Assembly (NCBI RefSeq): GCF_023195925.1 | Contig: NZ_JALPRE010000011.1 | Coordinates: 1-64,000, forward strand | Direction of reading: 5' to 3' | Source: Aquimarina acroporae | GTDB lineage: Bacteria > Bacteroidota > Bacteroidia > Flavobacteriales > Flavobacteriaceae | DNA: 64,000 nucleotides | Part shown: positions 25,401-35,319 of the stretch, piece after piece | Position numbering within the stretch: the first letter of the stretch is position 1 | Layout: every line of letters begins with the position of its first letter | The notes under the pieces: generated by a model | What the model saw: only the letters and a program-made list of their open reading frames with translations | What the model was told of the DNA's origin: nothing | Database searches by the model: none | Made by a program: the position numbers and the translations under genes

Positions 25401-25553
25401 TTAGGGACATCCACAACCGGATGACCCACAGGAACTATCTTTTTTCTTTTTGGAAGTTGAAAATGAAGGTTTCCAGAAGAATTTTTTAATTAAAAAACCC
25501 ACTGCAACCACAAAAACCAGAATTACTAATATGTTTTGAATAATAAAATTCAT
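25401..25553 (-). CDS. FeoB-associated Cys-rich membrane protein
   Basis: A 50-residue protein with one N-terminal transmembrane helix (about 4-22), a lysine-rich linker and a C-terminal Cys cluster (C42, C47, C49 in S-C-G-S-S-G-C-G-C-P). Small proteins of this design are found next to FeoB and are proposed to assist ferrous iron uptake. It follows feoB on the same strand after 38 nt, completing a feoA-feoB-Cys-rich operon. Too short for default ORF calling. Confidence 0.88.
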   Translation of the reverse strand: MNFIIQNILVILVFVVAVGFLIKKFFWKPSFSTSKKKKDSSCGSSGCGCP

Positions 25554-25591
25554 GACCAATTTGTCGTTTAAAGATACAAAATCTTAATTTT

Positions 25592-27685
25592 CTATTTTAA
25601 AATCTGATAGGCTATTAATGCAGTACTATAAGCCAGTAAACTCATAAACACCAATTGCATAAGGGGCCATTTCCATCCATTGGTTTCTCTTTTTACAATA
25701 GCCAACGTACTCATACATTGCATTGCAAAAGCATAAAACAATAATAAGGAGATTCCGCTTGCGAGATTAAATAAAGGTAATCCTTTAGCATCTACCTCGG
25801 CTGCCATTCGATTTTTAATAGTTTCTTCTTCATCGCTACCTACACTATAAATAGTAGCCAATGTCCCTACAAAAACCTCTCTCGCTGCAAACGAACTAAT
25901 AATTCCAATCCCAATCTTCCAATCGTATCCCAACGGTGCAACAATAGGTTCTATAGCTTTACCAGCATACCCAATAAATGAGTGTTCTAATTTATAAGAT
26001 GCTATTTCGGTTTCTAATTCTTCTCCAGTGAGATTGGTGTGAGCAGTACTAACAATTTCTTCGGCCTTACTAAATTTTTCATTGGGCCCAAAACTTGCCA
26101 AGACCCATAAGATGATAGAAATGGCAAGAATAATTTTCCCTGCTCCAAAAACAAAAGCTTTCGTTTTTTCTATCACATTAATAGCTACATTTTTAAACAT
26201 AGGAACCTTATATCCAGGCATTTCAATGACAAAATATGACTTGCTTTTTATGTTTAATGTTTTATTTAGTATCCATGATGCTCCTACGGCTGCCAAAAAC
26301 CCTATAAAATACAATAGCATTAAGGTGAGACTTTGGTAACTAAAAATCCAACCTATTTTTTCATCGGGAATTACCAGAGCAATAATAATAAGATAAACAG
26401 GTAATCTTGCAGAACAGGTGGTAAAGGGCACTACCAAAATAGTAATAAGTCTTTCTTTCCAATTTTCTATATTTCGAGTTGCCATTACAGCTGGGATAGC
26501 GCATGCAGTTCCTGAAATTAAGGGCACTACACTTTTACCGCTTAACCCAAATTTGCGCATGACCCTGTCCATCAAAAACACAACGCGACTCATATAACCA
26601 CTTTCTTCCAAAATGGAGATAAATAAAAACAGAAATGCAATTTGTGGAATAAAGATCACAATTCCTCCTAAGCCAGGAATGATCCCATCGGTAATAAGAT
26701 CTACAAATGGACCTGCTGGAAGCACAGATTTGGTAACTTCACTAAGCCAAGCAAAACCCTCATCAATTAAATCCATCGGATAGGAAGACCAATCATAAAT
26801 TGCCTGAAAAATAAGTAATAAAATGGCGAAGAATATTGCGTAACCCCAAACTTTATGAGTTAATATTCGGTCTAATCTGGCACGTACACCTGTGGCTGCT
26901 TTTTCATCTATAAACAACCCTTTTTTAAGTACATTGTTTATGAATTGGTATCTTTTAATGGTTTCTTTTTGTTGAAAGCGTTTAAGCTCGCTCTCGGATT
27001 TTATCTGAAAATCTGGAGTGATATCTAATTCTTGCTTATCTATCTTTCTGAAATTGACATCTTGGGTAATAACCAGCCAAAGTTTATATAATGATTGCTT
27101 TGGAAACGCCTTTTTCAGTCGTTCGAAATAGTCTGGCGCAAAGGTAAGTGCATCTACACAAGGTTCAGATGACAATGTACCATATGATTCGATTAGTTGT
27201 TTAAGTTCATCAATCCCTTCATTTTTTCTGGCACTTATTAAAGCTATTTTTGTATTTAATTCTTTCTCTAGCAATGGTACATCTAAGGTGATTCCTGTGC
27301 GTTTCATACGATCGGCCATATTGATGACCAAAATGGTAGGAATTTCCAAATCTTTTATTTGTGTAAAAAGTAAGAGATTTCGTTTGAGGTTTTCGACATC
27401 ACTTACTACAACTGCGACATCAGGAAAATCTTTATCTTTTTTATTCAAGAGTAATTCTATCACCACATTTTCATCGAGTGACGACGCATTAAGGCTATAT
27501 GTACCGGGTAAATCGAGAATATGTGCTTTTACACCCCTAGATAACTTACAGATACCTTCCTTTTTTTGAACGGTAATTCCCGGATAGTTCCCTACTTGTT
27601 GATTGAGCCCTGTGAGCAAATTAAACACTGATGTTTTTCCAGTATTAGGGTTTCCGATAAGTGAAACTTTAATTTGCTTAGCCAT
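25592..27685 (-). CDS. feoB: ferrous iron transporter FeoB
   Basis: A 697-aa inner-membrane Fe(II) transporter. The N-terminal GTPase domain has G1 G-N-P-N-T-G-K-T-S (12-20), G3 D-L-P-G-T-Y and G4 N-M-A-D. It is followed by a helical linker and a membrane domain of two Gate repeats with the conserved G-T-A-C-A-I-P and F-A-A-R-E-V-F-V-G-T blocks. Length is normal. It follows feoA by 14 nt. Confidence 0.96.
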   Translation of the reverse strand: MAKQIKVSLIGNPNTGKTSVFNLLTGLNQQVGNYPGITVQKKEGICKLSRGVKAHILDLPGTYSLNASSLDENVVIELLLNKKDKDFPDVAVVVSDVENLKRNLLLFTQIKDLEIPTILVINMADRMKRTGITLDVPLLEKELNTKIALISARKNEGIDELKQLIESYGTLSSEPCVDALTFAPDYFERLKKAFPKQSLYKLWLVITQDVNFRKIDKQELDITPDFQIKSESELKRFQQKETIKRYQFINNVLKKGLFIDEKAATGVRARLDRILTHKVWGYAIFFAILLLIFQAIYDWSSYPMDLIDEGFAWLSEVTKSVLPAGPFVDLITDGIIPGLGGIVIFIPQIAFLFLFISILEESGYMSRVVFLMDRVMRKFGLSGKSVVPLISGTACAIPAVMATRNIENWKERLITILVVPFTTCSARLPVYLIIIALVIPDEKIGWIFSYQSLTLMLLYFIGFLAAVGASWILNKTLNIKSKSYFVIEMPGYKVPMFKNVAINVIEKTKAFVFGAGKIILAISIILWVLASFGPNEKFSKAEEIVSTAHTNLTGEELETEIASYKLEHSFIGYAGKAIEPIVAPLGYDWKIGIGIISSFAAREVFVGTLATIYSVGSDEEETIKNRMAAEVDAKGLPLFNLASGISLLLFYAFAMQCMSTLAIVKRETNGWKWPLMQLVFMSLLAYSTALIAYQILK

Positions 27686-27699
27686 AAAGAGAATTACTA

Positions 27700-27927
27700 T
27701 TATAGAATTTGAACTTCAATTTGTGCCGCAACCTCTTTTCGTATAGCAAGATGGCTACCATTTACATTAAGATATATTGGGCATTGAAAAGGAGCCATTT
27801 GAAGTAATTGCACTTCATTTCCAGGAAGGCAACCCATTTCTAATAGCTTCAGCGGAATTAAATCGGAGGTAATCTCTTTTATCAAAGCTCGCTGGCCTAT
27901 CTTAAGATCGGCGATTGTAGTCTTCAA
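27700..27927 (-). CDS. feoA: FeoA family protein
   Basis: A 75-aa SH3-like cytosolic protein (L-K-I-G-Q-R-A...L-L-E-M-G-C-L-P-G-N-E-V) that partners FeoB in ferrous iron uptake. First gene of the feo operon, with a consensus -7 box 30 nt upstream. Confidence 0.93.
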   Translation of the reverse strand: MKTTIADLKIGQRALIKEITSDLIPLKLLEMGCLPGNEVQLLQMAPFQCPIYLNVNGSHLAIRKEVAAQIEVQIL

Positions 27928-27957
27928 AAAACTTATTTAGATTAATTTTAAACAAGG

Positions 27958-27965
27958 CAAAAGTA
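27958..27965 (-). promoter_or_regulatory. -7 promoter box of feo operon
   Basis: On the minus strand TACTTTTG (27965-27958) matches TAnnTTTG, 30 nt upstream of the feoA start. No Fur box was recognised by eye. Confidence 0.55.
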
Positions 27966-28034
27966 AGGAAAAAAACCTATTTGAAACGCTAAATTTTTCA
28001 AAATAAAAAAACCAAAAAATATGAGAATAGTTTC

Positions 28035-28706
28035 TTATTTATTTTCAGACTTCAAAATAGAGATATCTTCTATCAGTTTATCAATATCTTCGGGGTTCGT
28101 GCCGTCATAAAACCCACGAATACGTTTCTTTTTATCTACCAACACGAAGTTCTCTGTATGTACCATATCATATGGACCTCCATCTCCATCAGATTTTGCT
28201 GCCAGATATGACTTCCTGGCCAACTCATAAATTTGTTGCTTATCTCCAGTTACCAAATTCCATTTAGCGTCATCTACACCTTTTTCCAAGGCATATCTCT
28301 TCAGCCTTGCCACACTATCGATCTTGGGAGTTACACTATGAGATAGTAACAATACCTCTTTATCTTCTTTAAGTCTTTCTTGAATTTCTTTCATATGACC
28401 AGTCATAATAGGACATATAGTCTGGCAAGTTGTAAAGAAAAAGTCGGCTACATAAATTTTATCTTTATAGGTATCCTGAGTGACCTCTTCACCATTTTGA
28501 TTGGTAAGATTGAAATCTGCAATTTTGTGATATTTTCTAACGTATTGCACCGTACTATCAACGAGCTCTGTATTCACCATATTAGGTTCATATACTGGCA
28601 ACACCTTTTTGGGTTTGAGGATAGAATATATGATACTGATGATAATTGCAGAAAGTACAAACAATACTACCGCAAAAAACTTGTACTTTGAAAAAAACTG
28701 AAGCAT
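28035..28706 (-). CDS. SCO1/SenC family copper chaperone-like protein
   Basis: About 223 aa from the Met at 28706, which starts an N-terminal membrane anchor. The frame extends 20 codons upstream to 28766, but a consensus -7 box at 28731-28724 falls inside that extension, so the shorter start is favoured. The thioredoxin-fold domain carries the copper-binding C-Q-T-I-C pair (residues 94 and 98) and the conserved His in D-M-V-H-T-E-N. SCO proteins deliver copper to the CuA site of cytochrome c oxidase. No oxidase genes are adjacent. Confidence 0.92.
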   Translation of the reverse strand: MLQFFSKYKFFAVVLFVLSAIIISIIYSILKPKKVLPVYEPNMVNTELVDSTVQYVRKYHKIADFNLTNQNGEEVTQDTYKDKIYVADFFFTTCQTICPIMTGHMKEIQERLKEDKEVLLLSHSVTPKIDSVARLKRYALEKGVDDAKWNLVTGDKQQIYELARKSYLAAKSDGDGGPYDMVHTENFVLVDKKKRIRGFYDGTNPEDIDKLIEDISILKSENK

Positions 28707-28723
28707 ATTCTCTTTTCTGGATG

Positions 28724-28731
28724 CAAAATTA
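28724..28731 (-). promoter_or_regulatory. -7 promoter box of SCO gene
   Basis: On the minus strand TAATTTTG (28731-28724) fits TAnnTTTG. A transcript starting about 7 nt downstream would begin just before the start codon at 28706, which decides that start. Confidence 0.5.
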
Positions 28732-28828
28732 CAAGGATTCTCGGTTATTTTAAATCGATTTTTCATTAAAAAAATACTAAATCTGAGGATATACGGTATA
28801 GTTTTTTTTAATATACCTCCTAAAAGGT

Positions 28829-28836
28829 TACTTTTG
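28829..28836 (+). promoter_or_regulatory. -7 promoter box of rseP
   Basis: TACTTTTG matches TAnnTTTG and lies 26 nt upstream of the rseP ATG. Confidence 0.6.
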
Positions 28837-28862
28837 CGTGATTTAATTTTGAATATGACCTA

Positions 28863-30197
28863 ATGAGTCCATTTTTTATAAAAGCAATACAATTACTATT
28901 AAGTTTATCTCTCCTAATTGTTTTACACGAGCTAGGACACTTCATACCAGCCAAATTATTTAAAACCAGAGTTGAGAAATTTTTTCTCTTTTTTGATGTG
29001 AAATTTGCATTGTTTAAGAAGAAAATCGGAGAAACCGTTTATGGTATCGGATGGCTACCTCTTGGTGGATATGTAAAAATATCGGGAATGATTGACGAGA
29101 GTATGGATAAGGAGCAAATGGCAGGTCCACCCCAACCTTGGGAATTTAGATCAAAGCCAGCCTGGCAGCGACTAATTATAATGCTCGGTGGTGTAACAGT
29201 GAATATCATCCTTGGGTTCTTCATCTATATGTGTATTGTTTTTGTTTGGGGATCTTCTCATGCCAATGGTGACGATTTGACTTACGGTTTTGGTGTAAGT
29301 AAAACCTTAGAAAAATATGGTTTCGAACAAGGTGATAAGTTAGTTTCAGTAAATGGAGAGCCTTTATTTGATGACAGAGATATTGGAAAATATCTTCTTC
29401 TAAGGGATGTACAAACGGTAACTGTTAAACATCAAAATGGCAGTACTGAGACTCTTACACTACCTGAAGACATTGGAAACGAAATTTTTCAATCTGGGCA
29501 AATGAATTCCATCAGCTACAGATATCCTTTTAAATTAGATTCTATACTTGAAAAAGGGCCTGCAGAAAAAGTTGGATTGTTAAAAACGGACAAAATCTTA
29601 AAAATTGGTGGGATGCCAATTCAATATCAAACCGATCTTGCGTATGCACTTAATAACTTCAGAAAAAATGATAGTACTGTAGTAATTAACTACGAAAGAA
29701 ATGGTGTTGAAAGTAATGTGGATCTGGTTCTGAATAAAAAGAAAGAAATCGGGATTATGTACTCTTCTTTAGAAGAAAAACCGATTACGACACATAAAGT
29801 AGAATATGGCTTCGTAGCTAGTGTTTCTAAAGGTTTTGAAGTTGGATATTGGACGCTGAGAGATTATATTGCTCAAATCCCTTTTATATTTACAAAGAAA
29901 GGAGCTACCTCTGTAGGTGGTTTTGGAGCCATAGGAAACATTTTTGCTCCAAAATGGCACTGGCCATCATTTTGGGCAAATACAGCCTTTATATCTATTA
30001 TATTAGCGTTTATGAACATTTTACCAATACCTGCATTAGATGGAGGGCATGTAATGTTCCTGTTATATGAAATTATTGCGGGACGTAAACCAAATGACAA
30101 GTTCATGGAATATGCACAACTTGTTGGTTTTATCATTTTAATTTCATTATTACTATTTGCCAACGGAAATGATATATATCGAGCTATTTTTGAATAG
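28863..30197 (+). CDS. rseP: RIP metalloprotease RseP (site-2 protease)
   Basis: A 444-aa intramembrane zinc protease that cuts anti-sigma factors within the membrane. The zinc motif H-E-L-G-H is at 22-26 in the first helix. Two PDZ-like regions occupy about 120-300, and the third zinc ligand lies in N-I-L-P-I-P-A-L-D-G-G-H near 395. It has its own promoter and a strong terminator. A candidate client type, an anti-sigma-like membrane protein, is encoded at 59389-60123. Confidence 0.95.
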   Translation: MSPFFIKAIQLLLSLSLLIVLHELGHFIPAKLFKTRVEKFFLFFDVKFALFKKKIGETVYGIGWLPLGGYVKISGMIDESMDKEQMAGPPQPWEFRSKPAWQRLIIMLGGVTVNIILGFFIYMCIVFVWGSSHANGDDLTYGFGVSKTLEKYGFEQGDKLVSVNGEPLFDDRDIGKYLLLRDVQTVTVKHQNGSTETLTLPEDIGNEIFQSGQMNSISYRYPFKLDSILEKGPAEKVGLLKTDKILKIGGMPIQYQTDLAYALNNFRKNDSTVVINYERNGVESNVDLVLNKKKEIGIMYSSLEEKPITTHKVEYGFVASVSKGFEVGYWTLRDYIAQIPFIFTKKGATSVGGFGAIGNIFAPKWHWPSFWANTAFISIILAFMNILPIPALDGGHVMFLLYEIIAGRKPNDKFMEYAQLVGFIILISLLLFANGNDIYRAIFE

Positions 30198-30216
30198 TTC
30201 AAAATTATAAGATTTG

Positions 30217-30251
30217 AAAAATAGGTCTGCTAGTTTAGCAGACCTATTTTT
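30217..30251 (+). terminator. rho-independent terminator of rseP
   Basis: A 15-bp perfect stem (30217-30231 and 30237-30251) with a 5-nt loop and a T-run, 19 nt past the stop codon. Confidence 0.9.
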
Positions 30252-30286
30252 TTATACAAGTCTCAAAATAAGAGATCATTACGTTC

Positions 30287-30294
30287 TAGTTTTA
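30287..30294 (+). promoter_or_regulatory. -7-like box of Pro/Phe-rich peptide gene
   Basis: TAGTTTTA differs from TAnnTTTG only at the last base and lies 46 nt before the ATG at 30341. The upstream rseP terminator implies that a separate promoter exists here. Confidence 0.35.
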
Positions 30295-30340
30295 CACCAG
30301 TTAACAATAAAAACTTTAAGTAATCTAAATCAATCAAAAA

Positions 30341-30511
30341 ATGAAAAATCTTAAAACTTTAAATCAGGATGAATTGAAAAACATTAATGGAGGAAAAATT
30401 ATTGAAGATATTATCTACCCGATTCCTTTTCCGAGACCTATTTTCCCAATGCCTTTCCCGTTTCCAAGACCACTTCCTTTTCCATTTCCTTTCCCAATAA
30501 TCTCCAAATAA
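30341..30511 (+). CDS. Pro/Phe-rich double-glycine peptide (bacteriocin-type signal)
   Basis: A 56-residue peptide. The leader is a bacteriocin-type signal (N-L-K-T-L-N-Q-D-E-L-K-N-I-N-G17-G18). The core of 38 residues is extraordinary: from residue 27 it alternates Pro with Phe, Ile, Leu and Arg (P-I-P-F-P-R-P, P-F-P-R-P-L-P-F-P-F), with no Cys, Thr or Asp in that part. It has a separate transcription unit between the rseP terminator and its own terminator. No maturase or exporter is adjacent; the C39 exporter at 470-2641 could act on it. The minus strand also holds an open frame here, but the GG leader and start context favour the plus strand. Confidence 0.8.
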   Translation: MKNLKTLNQDELKNINGGKIIEDIIYPIPFPRPIFPMPFPFPRPLPFPFPFPIISK

Positions 30512-30546
30512 AAAGGTCTCATTACAACCGAGGGAAATCAAATCGT

Positions 30547-30580
30547 AAAAAAGCTTTTAAAATATTTTAAAGGCTTTTTT
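30547..30580 (+). terminator. terminator of Pro/Phe-rich peptide gene
   Basis: An inverted repeat of 17-nt arms with one G-T pair (30547-30563 and 30564-30580) ends in a run of six T, 35 nt after the stop codon. A few central bases must form the loop. Confidence 0.75.
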
Positions 30581-30676
30581 GGGTTTCAAATCGCTAGATA
30601 AGACTAGTTTATTCAAACTATTATTTAAATCTTCAGAAAAAATTAAAAAAATCTTTTCGAGATATAAAAAATAGTA

Positions 30677-30716
30677 TATATTTGCACTCGCAAAAGAGAA
30701 AAACACTCTATATTTG
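30677..30716 (+). promoter_or_regulatory. tRNA-Asn promoter region with two -7 boxes
   Basis: TATATTTG occurs at 30677-30684 and again at 30709-30716, both perfect TAnnTTTG matches, followed by GCA in each case. The first is a good distance from the tRNA 5' end at 30728. The second lies 11 nt before the tRNA and may be a duplicate or a start very close to the mature end. Confidence 0.6.
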
Positions 30717-30727
30717 CAAAACCATTT

Positions 30728-30801
30728 TCCTCCTTAGCTCAGTTGGTTAGAGCATTTGACTGTTAATCAAAGGGTCCTTGGTTCGAGCCCAAGAGGGGGA
30801 G
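30728..30801 (+). tRNA. tRNA-Asn (GTT)
   Basis: A 74-nt cloverleaf. The acceptor stem TCCTCCT pairs with AGGGGGA (30794-30800) with one G-T pair. The D-loop (AGCTCAGTTGGTTAGAGC), an anticodon stem TTTGA/TCAAA with loop C-T-GTT-A-A (anticodon 30762-30764), and the T-arm GGTTCGAGCCC are all present. The anticodon GTT reads Asn codons. CCA is not fully encoded. Confidence 0.97.
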
Positions 30802-30802
30802 C

Positions 30803-30830
30803 AAAAGTCCAACAGAAATGTTGGACTTTT
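30803..30830 (+). terminator. terminator of tRNA-Asn
   Basis: A perfect 12-bp stem (30803-30814 and 30819-30830) closed by a GAAA tetraloop and followed by T residues, immediately downstream of the tRNA. Confidence 0.92.
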
Positions 30831-30926
30831 TTGTTTTATCCTTTTATGTAAGAAGTTTATTCTACGGGTAATCAAAGGAAGTTTTAATCTATTAAACTTG
30901 TTGATCTTCGATACTCTATCGTAAAC

Positions 30927-30963
30927 AAAAAATGACTTAAGATAAATACTTAAGCCATTTTTT
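30927..30963 (-). terminator. terminator of katG
   Basis: An inverted repeat with AAAAAATG/CATTTTTT outer arms and CTTAAG/CTTAAG inner arms, with one mismatch, lies 23 nt past the katG stop and gives a T-run on the minus strand. Confidence 0.8.
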
Positions 30964-30985
30964 TAATTATTCTATGATAATATAT

Positions 30986-33325
<2,340 letters not shown>

Positions 33326-33333
33326 CTAAAATA

Positions 33334-33348
33334 TTTATCATTGATAAA
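33334..33348. promoter_or_regulatory. palindrome in katG-oxyR intergenic region
   Basis: TTTATCA and TGATAAA form a perfect 7-bp inverted repeat around one central base, 42 nt upstream of the katG start. A plausible operator for OxyR or another regulator; it does not match the E. coli OxyR motif exactly. Confidence 0.35.
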
Positions 33349-33390
33349 AACTAATATATAAATGTGATTATTGATAGTGTAAATAATTAT

Positions 33391-33398
33391 TATCTTTA
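33391..33398 (+). promoter_or_regulatory. -7-like box immediately before oxyR start
   Basis: TATCTTTA lies only 3 nt before the oxyR ATG at 33402. If used, transcription would begin at or very near the ATG, giving a leaderless mRNA. Confidence 0.35.
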
Positions 33399-33401
33399 CA
33401 T

Positions 33402-34337
33402 ATGAACATTCAACAATACCAATATGTATTGGCAGTTGTAAATTCTAAGAATTTTGAATTGGCTGCCGAAAAGTGCTTTGTAACACAATCTACCTTGAGC
33501 ACAATGATTAATAAGTTTGAAAACGAGATCGGGATTAAAATCTTTAATCGTAAAACCAAACCGGTTACCGTAACTAAAGAAGGAGAAAAAATCATTGAAA
33601 GATTACAAATCATTGTTAACGAAATCGATTTGCTTACCAATGTAATTCAAGAAATAAAAGGGGAAATGATTGGCTCCTTAAAAATAGGAATTATCCCAAC
33701 TCTTGCGCCTTATTTGCTACCACTTTTTATTACAGATTTTGTCGAGAATTTTCCGAAGGTGAATATTAGCGTTCGAGAATTAAACACAAGTCAGATACAA
33801 GATCAACTATTAAAAAGAAACTTGGATATTGGAATTTTGGCTCTGCCCTTAAAACACAAAGAACTAACAGAATACCCCCTATTTGAAGAACCTTTTTTAA
33901 TATATGATTGTACTGAAGAAAATACAAAATCTAAAGTTTCTCCACCAGATTTAAAATTTTCAAAAATGTGTTTGCTGGAAGAAGGGCACTGTCTAAGAAC
34001 ACAAGTGTATGATATCTGCGAATTATCTGCTAAGTATATGAAGACTCCTAGTAATTTTAAATTTGAAAGTGGATCTATGGAAAGTCTCCTTCGTATTACC
34101 GAATCTAGAAAAGGGATCACCATTTTACCTTATTTGGCTAATAGATTGCTAAATCATAACGAAAAATCTCGCATCAATGAATTTAAAGATCCTGTTCCTG
34201 TAAGATCCATTGGGTTGGTTACTCACAATTTTTTTGTTAAGAAAGTACTGAGCGAGGAATTGGCAAGACTTATACAAACGTCTGTTACAGATTTAATTCC
34301 TAAAACAGAACAGTTCAAAATTGTAAATCCTGTGTAA
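33402..34337 (+). CDS. oxyR: OxyR-type LysR-family peroxide sensor
   Basis: A 311-aa regulator with an N-terminal winged HTH (about 1-60: F-V-T-Q-S-T-L-S-T-M-I-N-K-F-E) and a C-terminal sensor domain. Cys197 (G-H-C-L-R-T) and Cys206 (Y-D-I-C) correspond to the redox-active pair of E. coli OxyR (199 and 208), which forms a disulfide with peroxide. Divergent from katG, the classic target. Confidence 0.94.
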   Translation: MNIQQYQYVLAVVNSKNFELAAEKCFVTQSTLSTMINKFENEIGIKIFNRKTKPVTVTKEGEKIIERLQIIVNEIDLLTNVIQEIKGEMIGSLKIGIIPTLAPYLLPLFITDFVENFPKVNISVRELNTSQIQDQLLKRNLDIGILALPLKHKELTEYPLFEEPFLIYDCTEENTKSKVSPPDLKFSKMCLLEEGHCLRTQVYDICELSAKYMKTPSNFKFESGSMESLLRITESRKGITILPYLANRLLNHNEKSRINEFKDPVPVRSIGLVTHNFFVKKVLSEELARLIQTSVTDLIPKTEQFKIVNPV

Positions 34338-34341
34338 TAGA

Positions 34342-34500
34342 TAATCACGAAAAATTGTTCTACAGCCAAAAGATATCTACAAGCTTCTTGTTTACAATTA
34401 AGAGAAATTTTTAAGAAATTCACAGTCAAAACAGAAGCATTTTGTTTTTTGTAGCATATCATTACCAAATAACTCAACTACAACTTTTTAGCCGTGATTA
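34342..34500. repeat. imperfect inverted repeat bounding a 159-bp non-coding gap
   Basis: TAATCACG followed by an A-rich stretch at 34342-34358 is mirrored by an A/T-rich stretch ending CGTGATTA at 34493-34500; the outer 8 bases are perfect and similarity continues inward with a 3-nt gap. It lies between the convergent oxyR and kptA genes. It could be a small MITE-like remnant or chance. No gene is seen inside. Confidence 0.3.
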
Positions 34501-34511
34501 GTTTATTCGAT

Positions 34512-35066
34512 TTATAAACCTATGGATTTAAAACTCAAATACTGAGTTGGAATATCTTTGGTAAGCCAAACATTTTCTTCTGTCTTATAGAAAATCCAAC
34601 CGTTATCAAGTAGTTTTTTGGTTTCAAGTACTATAATAGTTGGTTTCCCATGCCTACTCCCTACTTCTTTTGCCAACTCGATTGTTTCTGCTAGATGTAC
34701 ATATTGTCGTTGCATTGACTTTAAGCCTTCTTTCTGAATGTTTTCTACATTTTGTACTGCAGTGCCATGATAGAGATATTTGGGAGGCATTTGTAAAGTT
34801 CTTTCGTATTGAATAAGAATGGAATGACCATGCGCAGATTTTATTTTATCATTTTCAAGATCAATCTTCCATTTTGGGAGATGAAACTCTTTATTCAACA
34901 CAATAATATCACTCCTTTTGACATCAAAACCTTTATAGCGTAACGCAGTAAGAACATCTTCAATCTTTGCCCAACCAAATTCATCTAAATCAATATCGGC
35001 ATCTTCGGGATGGTGTCTAAGCCAATAGTTTATAAGGTCACTGATATTGTTTTGGAAATTTTGCAT
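34512..35066 (-). CDS. kptA: RNA 2'-phosphotransferase (Tpt1/KptA family)
   Basis: A 184-aa enzyme that transfers an internal RNA 2'-phosphate to NAD+. The N-terminal winged helix has L-I-N-Y-W-L-R-H-H-P. The catalytic domain shows the H-G-H-S, Y-H-G-T-A and R-Q-Y-V-H-L-A blocks typical of Tpt1. Length is normal. It begins 28 nt after the last small gene of the giant-protein operon, on the same strand, and may be read through from it. Its role in bacteria without tRNA splicing is not settled. Confidence 0.93.
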   Translation of the reverse strand: MQNFQNNISDLINYWLRHHPEDADIDLDEFGWAKIEDVLTALRYKGFDVKRSDIIVLNKEFHLPKWKIDLENDKIKSAHGHSILIQYERTLQMPPKYLYHGTAVQNVENIQKEGLKSMQRQYVHLAETIELAKEVGSRHGKPTIIVLETKKLLDNGWIFYKTEENVWLTKDIPTQYLSFKSIGL

Positions 35067-35094
35067 GAGACATTTTAAAGCCTAATATCTAGAA

Positions 35095-35280
35095 CTATTG
35101 GTTCAATTTATATTTTTCTGCAATGGCATTGCTAACTGCTCCTATTTCTCCAATCGAAACATCGGTACCTTTGGCATCGACAAGATCTTTTACAGATAAT
35201 ATTAGATCTAATGTAGGTATATCAAAATTTCCTCCTACAGTTCTCAATGCAGAAGAAAGTAATTCAAGATTGTTATTCAT
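35095..35280 (-). CDS. small 61-aa protein at end of giant-protein operon
   Basis: Unrecognised. A mostly helical, soluble 61-residue protein with many Leu, Val, Ile and Asp and no signal, Cys or membrane helix. It starts 39 nt after the Hint-domain gene and ends 28 nt before kptA. It could be a chaperone or regulator of the operon products. Spacing and strand are the only evidence. Confidence 0.6.
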   Translation of the reverse strand: MNNNLELLSSALRTVGGNFDIPTLDLILSVKDLVDAKGTDVSIGEIGAVSNAIAEKYKLNQ

Positions 35281-35319
35281 AATATATTATTAGTACTTTC
35301 AAAAATACTATTTATACGT

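Noticed and set aside
28707..28766. Upstream start for the SCO gene
   Set aside because: A consensus -7 box lies inside this extension and the following Met begins the membrane anchor.
30359..30541. Open frame on the minus strand opposite the Pro/Phe-rich peptide (W/R/K/E-rich)
   Set aside because: Its composition is the direct complement of Pro/Phe codons. The plus strand has a GG leader, start context and terminator; the minus strand has none of these.
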